Counted from the stretch's first letter, positions 10,342-21,945 are shown. The stretch is DNA of 64,000 bases from Teratosphaeria epicoccoides (GCA_021401465.1 JADDMT010000105.1:1-64000); one strand, 5' to 3'. Made by a program: numbers and translations. The notes: a model not told the origin generated them from the sequence alone.

Positions 10342-11565
10342 ATGGCAGACGAAGAGGTAGCCGCCAGAGCGCCTGAGAGCGACGTGCAAGAAGATGCATC
10401 CAAAGTAAGCGGCATCGACGGCGACACGAAGCCTGATCAGAGTGCCGCAAGCATGGGTGTAAGCTGTCCATGCCTCCTACTCGAAACAACGTGAAGTTTA
10501 ACAGGCTGAACCATTGCAGGAGCACTGCACAACCGATCGGCCAACCCGTGAGCCCTGCCAGATACCCACGAGCAAGGATGACGAGGTAGCAGGCTGACAG
10601 CTTGCAGCGGCCGGCGAGACTCCCACAGGCGTACGGCGCCTTCCCGTCCAGACAGCTGTACGACGGACCACTGAAGCGCTCGCAGGAGATCACCAAGTTC
10701 AACGACATCGGCGTCTACATCACTAAGCCCGCCGACTACCCGCACGCTCCGTCCAAGCTCCTCCTGCTCCTCACCGGCGGCACAGGCATCCACAGCACCA
10801 ACAACCAGTTGCAAGCAGACAGATATGCCTCAGAAGGATACTTGGTCGTCATGCCCGACCAGTAAGCATGCACTCCTCGTGCGCTTCCCGAAATCGTCTC
10901 CTAACACAATTCAAAGGTTCGGCGGCGACCCAGCCCCAACAACATCAACCTCCACCGCCCCCGCCGAGCAAAATCCCTCCCTCATCGAACAAATCAAGCT
11001 CGGCGTCGCTGGCGTTGCCAAGTCCTTCACAATCGACATGTGGCTTGCGCGCCATACGCCCGAGAAGGTCCTCCCGATCCTGAACAAAGTCATTACCTCC
11101 GTCAAGGAGGAATTCGCCGACGCTGTCGCAAACGGAGGAGGAATCTACGCCGTAGGGTACTGCTTCGGAGCCAAGTATGTTTTACTGCTCGGCAGCAGCT
11201 TGCACGCGGACGTGGCAGCGGGCCAAAGAGCGCCGGAAACGGAGGCGGAAGCGGGCATGGTGAAGCATGGACCCGCGATCAAGGTGGGTGCCATTGCGCA
11301 CGGGACGCAGATTACGAAGCAGGATCTGGCAGGTGTAGAGGTCCCCACGAATGTTGTGGCAGTGGAGGATGATCCGCTGTTTCCGGATGATGTCCGGGTC
11401 GCCGGGGTCGAAGAGGCCGTGAAAAAGGGCAGGGAGGTTGAGGTCAAGGTATATTCGGGGGTACCGCATGGGTTTGCGGTATTAGGTGACTATGCGGATC
11501 AGACGATAGCGGAGAAGCAGAAGGAGGCTTTTGGGCAGATGCTCGCATGGTTGAAGGGCCATTGA
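10342..11565 (+). CDS. Dienelactone hydrolase family protein
   Basis: Alpha/beta hydrolase of the DLH family; members cleave dienelactones or related esters, but the substrate is unknown here. Five-exon model: 10342-10458, 10520-10547, 10608-10630, 10686-10861, 10917-11565; 330 aa. Exons 2 and 3 are only 28 and 23 nt. They are needed to rebuild the conserved stretch MGEHCTTDRP-TPAGETPTG-EITKFNDIGVYITKP; each junction has GT-AG borders, and three of the four introns carry CTGAC/CTGAA/CTAAC-like branch sites. Catalytic triad candidates are the nucleophile Cys in GYCFGAKY, Asp in VEDDPLFP and His in VPHGFAVLGDY. The N-terminal 38 residues are acidic and charged, with no clear targeting signal. 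It converges on Sld5, with 140 bases between the stops. Confidence 0.9.
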
Positions 11566-11705
11566 GAGGGCACTGTCGACATGAGACGAGGCTTGTGTAT
11601 AAACAGCGTTTGATACCATATCTTTGTGACCTTGACCACATCGCTTGCACCACTGGGTGTAATGCTGCTGTCCTTTCGTCCCATTCCAACCCTCAACTCC
11701 AGTCA

Positions 11706-12524
11706 TCATAGGAGTTCAACGTCTCCCCTCTCAACACCTGCCCTCACCTCCTTCCACCTCAACACCCACACATCTCCTCTCTTCAACTCCACCTCTCCCA
11801 CTCCACCCTCGCCCTGCACCTCCACCACCCCCGCATCCCTCAGCACCCTCACAAATACTGCACTCATCTCATCCGGAGCATCGACCATACTCACATTACC
11901 CGCCGTATCGTCCAATTTCTGCATCTGCGCGGGGAATGACGAGAGAAACGAGGCTTGGTAGTGCTGGCTCAGCAGCGACTGATGCGATTGTAGGTACTGC
12001 TGTTCGAGGATCGAGAGGAGCGGTTGGGGATGCGGCTGGCTTTCTTGTTGGCGGGAGAGAAGGAGGTTGCGGTAATGGTGCGGGAATTTGTCGATCTGGG
12101 ACCTCACGGTCAGATCGTCAAAGCGGTCGAGATCTTGGGGGGGAGGGGGAAGAGACCTTTGCTATCCGTGCGCGCAAGAACGAGCGGACGAGGAACTTGA
12201 ACCGCTCGAGGTCTGTCTGGAGTATCACGAGGGTGAAGTTGGCTTTGGGGTCCGTGGTTCCGGTCATTTCTTCGATGGTCTCAATCTACTGACTGGTGCG
12301 GTCAGCACCATGCCTTCTCGCAGATCTCGATGCTCATGATCTCGACTTACTTGAGTCTTTATCCTCTCCATGATCCTGTCGATCAGTTCGGCAGGGTACG
12401 GCATGAGTTCTGGCGCCGTACGCTCGTTGATCCATGCTCGCGTCAATGCCTGGAGATCGAGCGTCCGTTGTGGTATTGTGGGTGCTGAGACCGAGTTGAG
12501 GATGTCTTGGATGTCGTCGTCCAT
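11706..12524 (-). CDS. SLD5: GINS complex subunit Sld5
   Basis: One of four GINS subunits, part of the Cdc45-MCM-GINS replicative helicase in the nucleus. Model: exons 12524-12351, 12285-12157, 12095-11706; 230 aa, the usual Sld5 size. The start MDDDIQDILNSVSAPTIPQR and the first helix LDLQALTRAWINERTAPELM are typical. After intron 1 the text continues IETIEEMTG and LERFKFLVRSFLRARIAK; the third exon contains LLSQHYQASFLSSFP and LDDTAG. The C-terminal beta domain ends with EVELKRGDVWVLRWKEVR. Intron 2 (12156-12096) has a weak donor, GTCTCT, although its acceptor (CCCAG) and branch-like CTGAC are good and the joined protein is collinear with the family. Confidence 0.93.
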
Positions 12525-12728
12525 GATGTAATGGTCATGTAGAGACAGGATTTGCAAGCATGTGAAGAGAAGGCGGGGCACGATGAAGTGAGAGCACAGA
12601 CCATCGCGTCGTGTTCGCGTCAGAGGGTATATGTGTACCATTTCATCACTTAAGATTTCCTCCCATCAGGTATACCAACATGGGCTCGTCAACCAGTGAT
12701 ATCTTGAAGACAAGATGCTCGTTATCCA

Positions 12729-14455
12729 TCAAAGATTCGCCCTCTCCTCCCTCACCACAATTCCGCGCTCCCCACTCCGACTCCTATCCCTCAGCACCCT
12801 CCTCAAGATCTTTCCACTCGCGCTCTTCGGAATCGCATCGATGAACTCCACTTCCTTCACAGCCTTATACCTGACCTTCTTCTCCTTCACATACTGTATC
12901 AGTTCTCGGCCCAGTGCCTGATCACCCTCTTGGCCTTTTGGCACGACATATGCTTTCGGAACTTCGCCATTATAATCATCCTGGATAGCTAGGACGGCAA
13001 CATTCTCAACCCTGGGATGGCCGAGAAGCGTGTCCTCAAGCTCGGCCGGTGCGACACCGATGCCCTTGACTTTGATCAGTTCCTTGATGCGGTCCAGAAT
13101 TGTGATGACGCCTTCCGAGTCTATGGAACCCTGATCACCGGTGTGAAGATATCCATCAGCGTCGAAGGTCTCGCGAGTGGCGTTTTCGTTGTTCAAGTAG
13201 CCCATAACGATTTGTGGTCTAGATGTAGTTGGCTTCAATTGTCAACGGCAATGATTGAAGAAGAACTCACTCACCCTTTGGCTAATATCTCCCCTGGTTC
13301 ACCCACACCCGCCTCCGTCCCGTCTTCTTTTATGATCTTCACTGTCGTACTTGCAACAACCGTTCCAACCGCATGAGCGTACTTGTAGTCATAGAGCTGG
13401 GGAGGATGCGCGGTAATACAGGAGCAAGATTCTGTCATTCCGTAGCCCTGCTTGAATCCAGTTTGCGGGAACTTCTGCCTCAGAAGCTGAATGATCTCCT
13501 CGCTCAATGGTGCAGCACCCGACGAAAATCGTCGTAGAAAACTCAGATCGTACTGGTCGACGATCGGATCGCGAACCATTCGAATCAGGATCGGTGGGAC
13601 AAGCAAGAGCTCCGTCAATTGATACTCGACGACGGTGTCCAGCATGCTCTTCATAGTGAACGATGGAAGCATAACGACTGTAGCGTTAATGAGGACAGGT
13701 AAGTGCAAAGCGTGGACCAGACCGGTGATGTGAAATGACGGAAGCACAGCAAGAACTTTGGTCAAACTTGACGGCGTTATTGGCATGATTTGCAAGCATT
13801 GAGCGATCACATTCTGATGTGCAATCATTACCGCCTTGGGCAAGCCTGTCGTACCCGAGGAGAAGGACAAGAAGCCACAGATATCGAAGTTAGTCTTGCC
13901 CTTTGGGATATGGTAGACGGGTGATTGTTGGGACGCCTGTTTCCCAAGCTCGATCAACTCCTTAACAGTCGTGTACCCGTCCAGCTTGCCCTCTAGCAGG
14001 AACAAATTCTGCTTGGGTAAACCCGCATTCTTCGCCGCGGCGGTAGCAACCTCCATGCTGTTCGGGTGCGTGAAGATGTACTTGGCCTCACTTTTCTCCA
14101 ACGCATAGGTCATCTCCTCAATGTTGTATGCTGGCGAAGCCCCCGACACCTTGCCGCCGACGCGCAGAGTCGCATGCATAGCAACAGGATACCATATTGT
14201 GTTTTGTGAGAATAGCGCCACCGTCTCGCCCTCTTTGAGTCCGTACTTCTGCACAAGAGCTGTGGAGAGATATGTTGCTGCCTCCTTAACTTGACGCCAG
14301 TTGAGGTTCTCTTTCGTTGTGGCATCTGTGTAGCCGCCCAACTGGTTCTCAGGGAACCGATGAAGAGGTGAGTATGTTGGATCTTCGAAGAGCCATTGCC
14401 AGGTAGTCAAGTGTCGAGGGAGGAGGATATCCTGTTGTAAGCTCTTGAAAGGCAT
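12729..14455 (-). CDS. AMP-dependent acyl-CoA/4-coumarate-CoA ligase-like enzyme
   Basis: ANL-superfamily adenylating enzyme that would activate a carboxylic acid as an acyl-AMP and transfer it to CoA. Exons 14455-13275 and 13218-12729 (intron 13274-13219, GTGAGT...CTAG); 556 aa. Motifs in order are the P-loop-like FLSFSSGTTGLPKAVM (about residue 200), the aromatic motif HITGLVHALHL, GYGMTES, the adenylate-binding YLHTGDQGSID, the hinge region ILDRIKELIKVKG and the catalytic Lys in IPKSASGKILRRVLRD. The 4CL-like fungal subgroup is often peroxisomal; this protein ends RANL, at best a poor PTS1, so I do not assign peroxisomal targeting. The fatty or aromatic acid substrate cannot be told from sequence. 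Its 3' end lies 204 bases from the Sld5 start. Confidence 0.9.
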
Positions 14456-15080
14456 ATTGAGACTGGGGTGTGAGAATAGCAGGGCTTAATAGACCAATTA
14501 GCGATATTGAAGGAGAGTAACCTACCATCTTGGACAGACAAACTGTCGTCGTGTGTGTGTGTGTATACCCTCGGATCGCATCAGCTCAAGTACTGACCGC
14601 GGATGCGGGGTTGCAACGGGGAGTTCAAGCTTGGACCATGTTGCTGACTAAAAGTGAGCATTCATAGGAGGTATTGATCTAGGCCAGCCGAAAGAGGCAG
14701 GCACGCGAGTCGTCACGGCAGCTTGCTCGGCATCATCGTGTGCACCCACCTTAGCAGCAGCGTACCCGTTGCTGACCATGACCATAGATAGCGATGGCTC
14801 TTGCACGAAGCAAAACGCGATGAGCTTGGCGCAATTTGCATGCCGCATTCCAGAAGCGTTGTCCACTCCACCCCTTGATCGCAACCGGCAGTGACCGCAG
14901 CAACGCGTCGAAAACGTACACGACCGTGTAGTATGACTTGACGACCGCGTGTCGAATCGCACACTCATGTCGCTGAACACTACCAGGCGGACCAGTACCG
15001 TCGATGGCAACAACTTCTCATTGGCATCAACTTCCTTTCACTCAACAGCCATAAGCGGTAGATGACTGTAGCAAAGCCGG
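14456..15080. other. Divergent intergenic region
   Basis: About 625 bases between the acyl-CoA ligase (-) and the two-TM protein (+). A short TG-rich tract (GTGTGTGTGTGTGT-like) occurs near 14552-14566. No gene was recognised. Confidence 0.5.
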
Positions 15081-16874
15081 ATGGACAGTCGCCGCAACAC
15101 TTCGACTCCTGTTGGCCATCTGCGAGCCGCGGACTCCGTCGGGCCAGACGTCCGACTGTCACGATCGCCTGCACGGTCGCCACATATTACTGAGCCCTTT
15201 CGCAGCGCAGCAGGGGCCTTGCATCCAGAGATGACACTGACTTCGATGCACGCGCTGAGCGACTCCAGCATCCGGACGGCAGACTTCTTCGACGACGGCT
15301 CCAGTGATGATGACTTCGGGATCATGGACTCCGAGAATGGCCATGCAGACATTCTTGGCTGGAAGCGAAGAAGCACATTGTCCAGTAAGAGGAGAAGTGC
15401 GCCGACAAGCGAACCACTCGCCAGCCGGTGCGAAGATAGGCCAGTGTCAGGGAATCCATCACCACCCCCAGCGAGCATGGATGGTTATCAGCGCCTGGCT
15501 GCTCGTGGGCCACAGGAGAGGTTACCGCTCCGCTTCGCAGAGACTCCACGCACATCGTACAATGGCTCTGTCGACGAACTGTTGCCAGATGAGAGCAACA
15601 GTCTTACGCCTAGCGCCCCGGAATCTGCCCATTTTGCATCCGGAAGGTCGGTTAGCAGAAATTCTGGACCGAGCCAACACCGCTCAGCCGTCCAGCGCAT
15701 GCCATTACCTTCTAATAAAGACCAAATTATTGCGGCTCACCAGATTGCGCATGAGATCACGCTACAAGCATTGATGAGGGATGATATAGGCCTGGGCGAT
15801 GATTTTGGTGGGTTTGCTCCATTAGACAATGACCAGGCTCCCCGTTCTTCTGCACTACCATCGGCACTCCGTCCTCACGATCCGCGCAGCCCACGAAAGC
15901 CTAGCGTGCAGGCACCAGAGTCCACAGGAAGCGGTAAGAAGGTGCACATTGTGCCACCACCAATTGACACCTCAGCCCCTCGGCGGTCACTACCACAAGA
16001 GATGGTGCGAACTCCTTATCCTCTTACGGCAGACAAGAGCAACAAAAGAGACTTCGAGCAAGGTCAGGGGCCGGCTAGCCGTATTGAGCCAGGGCCGCCA
16101 GAGAGCGTCCTGACCTTGAGTATACGACGGACCAATCCAAATGCTATGCGCCGCGTTATCAGCCTGACTATACCGCCTTTCAATGGCTACAGCGCAGTGG
16201 GCTCACGCGGGGGAGAGGAGAAAAGCCATTATAAGACCATGGACTTTGATGACGCCGAATTATTCAATCAGCTGCGGGCAAGCTATCGCAAGCTGACTGG
16301 TTCGAGCCGATGCTTCAGCGCTCGCTCGTTGCGACGGATCACAGTCGGCGGACCAGCCTCCACAGCAGCAGAGGCAGGGTACGGCCGTCTGCATCAGCCA
16401 AGGTCACAACGCGCACTTGCATATCAAGACCTCCCGGACAGCATAAGTGATGAAAGTCTCTTACAGCATTATCTCAATCCCTCGCTTGGACGCAGAAGGT
16501 ATGCATTCGTGGGTTGGGCCCATCGCCTCGCTGCAGCACCACCTTCACGCTCATCAGAGTCCGGTGACGAGTCTGATGAGCCAGAGTTTAGAGATCTCGT
16601 GCGTAGGATGGAGCAGCCACAAGGCCTAGAGTTTGTCGTGGGATGGTCGATCAAGCGTATCGCATGGTCTTTACTTCTCTTGATCGTTCTCAGCGTTGCG
16701 ACTGCAGTTTTATGGATACTCTTGGGTAAGAACACTGTCTCCGGGAAGCCTCGCGGTGGTTTTCGAGATGCCGGGGACAGAGTCTTGCCTGGAGTCGTCA
16801 TGAGTATCTGCTTGTTACTCATAGGTCTCAGTGGCTTTGGAGGCTGGTTGGGGGTCAGCTGGCTTGTCATGTAA
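15081..16874 (+). CDS. Conserved fungal protein with two C-terminal TM helices
   Basis: Single exon, 597 aa, no named domain. The first 320 residues are Ser/Pro/Arg-rich and probably disordered, with an acidic patch DDGSSDDDFGIMDSENG near residue 75. A conserved block follows: FDDAELFNQLRASYRKLTG, FSARSLRRI, DSISDESLLQHYLNPSLG and RYAFVGWAHRLA. The C-terminus has GLEFVVGWSIKRIAWSLLLL plus a second helix ending LGVSWLVM. I recognise this layout from unannotated proteins in other filamentous ascomycetes, always with the two terminal helices, but no function is known to me. The long cytosolic tail plus short hairpin anchor suggests an ER or plasma-membrane tethered regulator (inference). Confidence 0.85.
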   Translation: MDSRRNTSTPVGHLRAADSVGPDVRLSRSPARSPHITEPFRSAAGALHPEMTLTSMHALSDSSIRTADFFDDGSSDDDFGIMDSENGHADILGWKRRSTLSSKRRSAPTSEPLASRCEDRPVSGNPSPPPASMDGYQRLAARGPQERLPLRFAETPRTSYNGSVDELLPDESNSLTPSAPESAHFASGRSVSRNSGPSQHRSAVQRMPLPSNKDQIIAAHQIAHEITLQALMRDDIGLGDDFGGFAPLDNDQAPRSSALPSALRPHDPRSPRKPSVQAPESTGSGKKVHIVPPPIDTSAPRRSLPQEMVRTPYPLTADKSNKRDFEQGQGPASRIEPGPPESVLTLSIRRTNPNAMRRVISLTIPPFNGYSAVGSRGGEEKSHYKTMDFDDAELFNQLRASYRKLTGSSRCFSARSLRRITVGGPASTAAEAGYGRLHQPRSQRALAYQDLPDSISDESLLQHYLNPSLGRRRYAFVGWAHRLAAAPPSRSSESGDESDEPEFRDLVRRMEQPQGLEFVVGWSIKRIAWSLLLLIVLSVATAVLWILLGKNTVSGKPRGGFRDAGDRVLPGVVMSICLLLIGLSGFGGWLGVSWLVM

Positions 16875-18590
16875 ATGTAAGAATCTAATGGCATATGTAT
16901 GTCTTTCAAGTCAGCATTGAAGCAGAGAGAGGATGCTCCCTTCGCTGGCGCCAATCCGTCCGACGAGGGAAGCGCACTAGCCTCGCCCCTTTGCCACCTC
17001 TGCATTACCTGGCTCCCGCCGCGTGGGATGGAGTGATCCGTGGACGAGGATATAGATCGACGCGTGGCTCTGATGTTGGACTACGGAGATGTATGTGGTC
17101 TTTAGAGATAGGTCGCACGAGCAGAGCAAGCGCCATCAGACTCTCCTCTTCCGACGGAAAACGTCAGCATCACGCCCGGAAGCCCAGCGAGCTCCGTCAT
17201 CACTCCCAAGCACCGCCAATGCGAGCCAACATGCCGCTGCCTGAGGAGCTCAAGAAGAAGTCGAGCACCATGCGCCGTTCGCGATCCGCGGGTATGTGGC
17301 AGTGGCGCAGTAGTGGGCGACGAAACAAGCTCGCCAAGAAGCGGGAAAGAGGTGGACAGGATGATTTCGCCGTTGCTTGTACTACTCCTGCTGATATTCT
17401 CGGGCGCGTCGCCTGGCTGTGGTGCTGAAGTCAGAGTCATATCTGGTGGCGTGTTCCAGACGCATGAGCATCCGAGCAGGCGCAACGATTCACTTCCAGC
17501 TTTGCCGCTCGACCGAATGGCTCCGCTGGACCCACCAAGACTTTCCTTATCAGCAACGCTGGGCGCCAAGATAGGCGATCACGATACACATATCCTGACG
17601 AGCCCGCTTCCAACACCACACCTGATTGGTATGATCGTGATATATTGGACTTACCATCCTGGTATCCCCTCGAGCTCTAACCTCTTTGGCACCTCGCTAT
17701 CTTCAGCCAATCATAGCGCCTGAACCGCGGCTCAGTCGGGTGTGGTCGCCGAAATCGCTCGCTGCACGTGTGCGTAAGGCAGACTCACATGGAAATTCTG
17801 GCGCTGATAAGAATTCGGGGAGCAGGGCGTGGGCGTACACGATCCGCAATCGATGCGGCCAATCAGAGGCCGCATCCTTGCAAGTAGGAGGTACCTCCTC
17901 GTGTCAAAGCAATTCATCCGCAGCAGCACGAATTCTGTCAACGCCAGCGCCAGCACACCTCGTTGCGTGCGCTGTTGATGATATCCGAGACATTTTGGCT
18001 GGTACAAACGCGCCAGCGCTCTAGCCGCTTCCGGGTCTGGTGAAGCACGTCCCTTTTCACCTGGCATTTCTGGGTGGAGTAAGCGGTTTGAGAGCCGGAA
18101 AAGCAAGCTTCACTTTGGAGCTCGACATCTCCAAGGGCCTTTAGTGTTCTCGCGAGCCAAGCAGAACCGCTGTCCGCAGGCTCCGCTTGCATGATCGAGG
18201 TCAGATCTCGTGTCTCGCCCGTCGCGCCTCGTCTAGTACCTCCATTTCAACCTCAACGTCTCTCAATTGTCACTCCAGAATGGCAGTGCGCGCCGAGTAG
18301 GTTTGGACGGTTTGCATATCGCCTCGACGTCGCTCGTGTATATCCTTTGGTTGCATAAGAGCCTCTCGCGCCGCCCGCTAAAACAGCATTCGAACTTTTG
18401 TTTAGCTTCGTCCCGGTTTCTTTCTATATCATTGTCTATCCCTCTCTTCGGCGGCCGAGACATTGTCACGTACCCAGCTTGTCGGGACCCTTGCCCATCC
18501 TCGCCCGCCGGAGTCGATCCAGACAAACAACACTCTTCTGGGACATAGAAGGGGGATCCGAGCGAGTAGAGGCAGATCGGCACAGCAGCC
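16875..18590. other. 1.7-kb spacer upstream of ammonium transporter
   Basis: No secure gene. One candidate small secreted protein (17361-17723) is listed separately. GATA-type motifs of the sort bound by AreA/NIT2 occur (TGATAA at 17805-17810, CTATC at 18436-18440), but such short motifs are common by chance. Confidence 0.4.
17361..17723 (+). CDS. Possible small secreted protein, 120 aa
   Basis: The frame begins MISPLLVLLLLIFSGASPG, which looks like a signal peptide with cleavage after about residue 22 (Gly-Ala). The remaining 98 residues contain no cysteines, few charged residues and no recognisable family. The frame overlaps other open frames on both strands, so this could be chance. I see no intron and no strong start context. 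Low-confidence candidate only. Confidence 0.2.
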   Translation: MISPLLVLLLLIFSGASPGCGAEVRVISGGVFQTHEHPSRRNDSLPALPLDRMAPLDPPRLSLSATLGAKIGDHDTHILTSPLPTPHLIGMIVIYWTYHPGIPSSSNLFGTSLSSANHSA

Positions 18591-20296
18591 ATGTCGTACG
18601 CTTGGGTGGGCGCGCCCACGCCGTACAATTACACCATTGCATCTGTCGGTGGCGACTCCAGTATGTCTCTGCCCATTGTGAAACGGAGGCAGGCGAATGG
18701 TCTGCAAACACTAACGCCGTACTTCAAGACACTGAGAATTTGAACCAATGGTTTCAAGCTGGTGACCAGGCTTACATTATCGTGGCCTCGGCCATGGTCA
18801 TGGTCATGGTGCCAGGTCTTGGCTTCCTATATTCTGGATTGGCACGCAGGAAGTCGGCATTGAGCATGATTTGGGCTTGTATGGCATCTTACTCGGTCAT
18901 CACATTCCAATGGTATTTCTGGGGATACTCTCTGGCCTTCAGCAACTACGCGACAAATGGATACATTGGGGACTTGCAGAAGTTCGGTCTCATGAAAACA
19001 TTGGCGGCGCCTAGTCCCGGCAGTCCTCTTATACCCGACTTGCTGTATGCTTTCTATCAAGTACGTCATGTTCAGATTCGAGAACACTACACAATCGTGA
19101 CTGATGATGTGTAGATGCAATTCTGCGCTGTCACTGCCGCTATCGTCGTAGGAGCTGTTGCCGAGCGAGGGCGTCTCATTCCAATGATGGTCTTCATCTT
19201 CTTTTGGGCCACGCTTGTCTACTGTCCGATTGCGTATTGGGGCTGGGGCTCACATGGGTGGGGCTATTCTTGGGGTGTACTCGACTATGCTGGAGGCGGC
19301 CCTGTCGAGATTGGCTCCGGATTGTCCGCTTTGGCCTATTCGATGATCCTCGGACGTCGGCAGGAGAAAATGATGCTGAACTTCCGACCACATAACGTAT
19401 CGCTGATCACGCTTGGCACGATCCTGCTTTGGTTTGGGTGGTTGGGCTTCAACGGTGGCTCGTCGTTTGGTGCCAACCTGCGCGCCACGATGGCTTGCTG
19501 GAACTCGAACCTGACTGCCGCATTCGGGTCGGTTACTTGGGTTCTCCTCGACTGGCGTTTGGCTAGGAAATGGTCGATGGTCGGCTGGTGTTCTGGTGCC
19601 ATCTCTGGTCTTGTCGCTGCCACACCTGCTTCCGGTTTCATCACTCCCTGGGCTTCTGTCATCCTCGGCGTCGTCACCGGTATTATTTGCAATTTTGCGA
19701 CGAAGATCAAGTACTGGATTAGGATCGACGACGCTATGGATGTATTCGCTGAGCACGGCGTCGCTGGCATGATAGGTCTAATTTTCAATGCGCTCTTCGG
19801 CGCGAGCTATATCATTGGTTTGGACGGTGTCAACACTGGCGTCTACCCGGGAGGCTGGCTCAACCACAACTGGAAGCAGCTCTACATGCAATTCGCATAC
19901 GTCGTTGCGTGCACCGCATACGCATTCTGCATGAGCGCGATCATCGCATTCATCATCAACTGGATTCCAGGCTTGCACCTCCGCGCTTCCGAGGAAGCTG
20001 AGCTGCTCGGCATGGACGACGACCAGCTTGGTGAGTTCGCGTACGACTACGTCGAAGTACGCCGTGACTACCTCGCGTGGACCCCAGCCAAGAACGAGCA
20101 CGAGCAGGTGAACCCCAACGTTCCGCCCGGAGAGCGCCACGGGATCTCTCAACATAGTGAAATGCTCGAGGGCAAGGAGCCTAGTGACAGCAGCTCCGGA
20201 GACGGTGGTCACGAGCATACTGGCGTCGCAGGCGACCGACATGGGGTGGCTTATGAAAAGAGCGAGCGTGAGGCTGCTGGTCAGGGCCATGAATAG
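18591..20296 (+). CDS. Ammonium transporter, Mep/Amt family
   Basis: Plasma-membrane ammonium uptake. Exons 18591-18660, 18729-19060, 19115-20296 (introns GTATGT...AAG and GTACGT...TAG); 527 aa. Landmarks are the first helix region AGDQAYIIVASAMVMVMVPG and LGFLYSGLARRKSALSMIW, then ILLWFGWLGFNGGSSFGAN, DDAMDVFAEHGVAGMIG and a hydrophilic C-terminal tail of about 110 residues. The first pore His of the twin-His pair is replaced by Glu (GGGPVEIGSG), as in yeast Mep1/Mep3, whereas the second His (AEHGVAG) is kept. That places it with high-capacity transporters rather than Mep2-type sensors (inference). The tail is rich in His, Glu, Ser and Gly. Confidence 0.95.
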
Positions 20297-21152
20297 TTTG
20301 TCAACACTAGCTGATTATTTAATTGTGTGTGTGTTTTTAGAGCGAGATATCCAGAGCTGAGTTGCTCATGGCGTTAAGGGCTATGAATTTCAGACGGCAG
20401 AAAAGCTATGACAGAGGATCTAGCGCATGGTCTAGCACCCAACGATACAATAGCTACTCAACAGGGACTCTATTAGTAGCAGTCAAGACAACCAGAATAG
20501 ACTCGATGGTTGAAGGCGCATCCATCGATCACAAATATGCTGCATGCACTTTGTCGATCAGCGAAGGCAGTGCCACGCTCCCCCGCTTCCTGTAGTCTGG
20601 CTCACGAAAATCAGCGTTCCTGGCGAAGAAGGGAGACAAGCAGACTTGGTCAGCTTCTGCGTGATCCGCAAATGCTTCGTCAATCTGCACTTCACCGTCA
20701 TCGTTCACGTGCTCTCCAGTCGTTCGTGTCGAGTGGAGGAAGTGATCTCTACTTGCTCACGTGCGAATCTAGGACGCATGGTACCTAAGCAAAAGCGGCG
20801 CGGGTCAAGGTTCGACCATGCAAGAGTCCAAGACTTTGCTGTCGGCATTGAATGCCAAAGCAAACTGCTGCTGCTGCAGTCCGCCACGCAGCATTGGACT
20901 TTATATTTCATTTGGCTCCTTGGATCCCACTGCATCACAACTGTGCAAGCTTCTTCGACATGAAGTCGGCCTCGAGTGCGCATCCTCGGGCACAGACGGT
21001 CCAACAGACTTGTACCTAGCCTTCCTCAGCCGCAAAACCTAGACCAGCACCTTTCACATGGGAATGGTGTTATAAGCAGCTTGAATAAGAGCTGCAGTTG
21101 GCTTTGTAGCCCAGTGCTCTCACGTCGCCCATTTCACCGCATCTCCACAAAC
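20297..21152. other. Intergenic, nothing recognised
   Basis: About 855 bases between two plus-strand genes. A GGTTCGACC string at 20808-20816 recalls a tRNA B box, but no A box or foldable cloverleaf surrounds it. No other feature was seen. Confidence 0.5.
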
Positions 21153-21945
21153 ATGGCTGGACCACTGAAGCTGTCAGACCCTCTTAGTTTCCGGATTCGT
21201 GAAGCAAAAGAGGCAGATGTGCCCGCGATGACTGAAGTATTCTTTCGGTCCTTTAATGCACCTTTCTGGCAGTACTTCATACCTGACCGAGCATGGACCA
21301 GGAAGTGGTGAGAAGAACAAAACCACTATCTTGTTGATATTAGTCCAATGCACATATTCACGGCTTGCAGGTGGGATGAAGCCTGGATCATTGGGCTCGA
21401 CAGTCCAGCAGATGTCAGCTTTGTTGTCGAAGACACACAGAAAGATGACAAGATTGTCGCCTTTGCCAGATGGGTGCTACCTCAGAAGGATGGCAACCTT
21501 GAGAGGAAGTGGCCAGAAATGTACCCTAAGCACTGGGATATGGAGATCGTCGAGAAATTTTTTGGTGGCATGGAGGAGAACAGGCAGGAGATGATGCAAG
21601 CGCGACCACACTGGAGTTAGTCTGTGACAACGCCGTTTTTGAGATCCCTCACTGACGCTCCTTCTAGTGCTGGACCTGCTTGGCGTCCACGAGGACTATC
21701 AAAAGCACGGCATTGGCGCCAGCCTGTTGAAATGGGGCACGGATCAGGCTGATCGAGACGGCCTTGAGACACACCTCCACGCATCTGAGGTCGGATTGCC
21801 GTATTACAAGGGGCGGCATGCCTTCACACTTGAGAAGGACATCGAGATACCGGACCGGCCAGATGCGTATGGCTCGTTCCAATACAAGAGTTTGATCAGA
21901 ATGCCGCAAGGACAGAAGGCAGCGCGGGATCGGCAAAGCAGATAA
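21153..21945 (+). CDS. GNAT-family N-acetyltransferase
   Basis: Would transfer an acetyl group from acetyl-CoA to an unknown amine. Exons 21153-21307, 21371-21615, 21668-21945; introns 21308-21370 (GTGAGA...CAG) and 21616-21667 (GTTAGT...TAG); 225 aa. The start MAGPLKLSDPLSFRIREAKEAD leads into the first GNAT beta-strand and helix. The middle exon carries FARWVLP, and the last carries the acetyl-CoA-binding motif A as LLGVHEDYQKHGIGASLLKWGTDQAD, followed by HASEVGLPYYKGRHAF. This architecture is common among fungal small-molecule or polyamine-type acetyltransferases of unknown specificity. Confidence 0.88.

Noticed and set aside
20798..20830. tRNA-like B-box string GGTTCGACC
   Set aside because: No matching A box at the proper distance and no acceptor or anticodon stem can be drawn.
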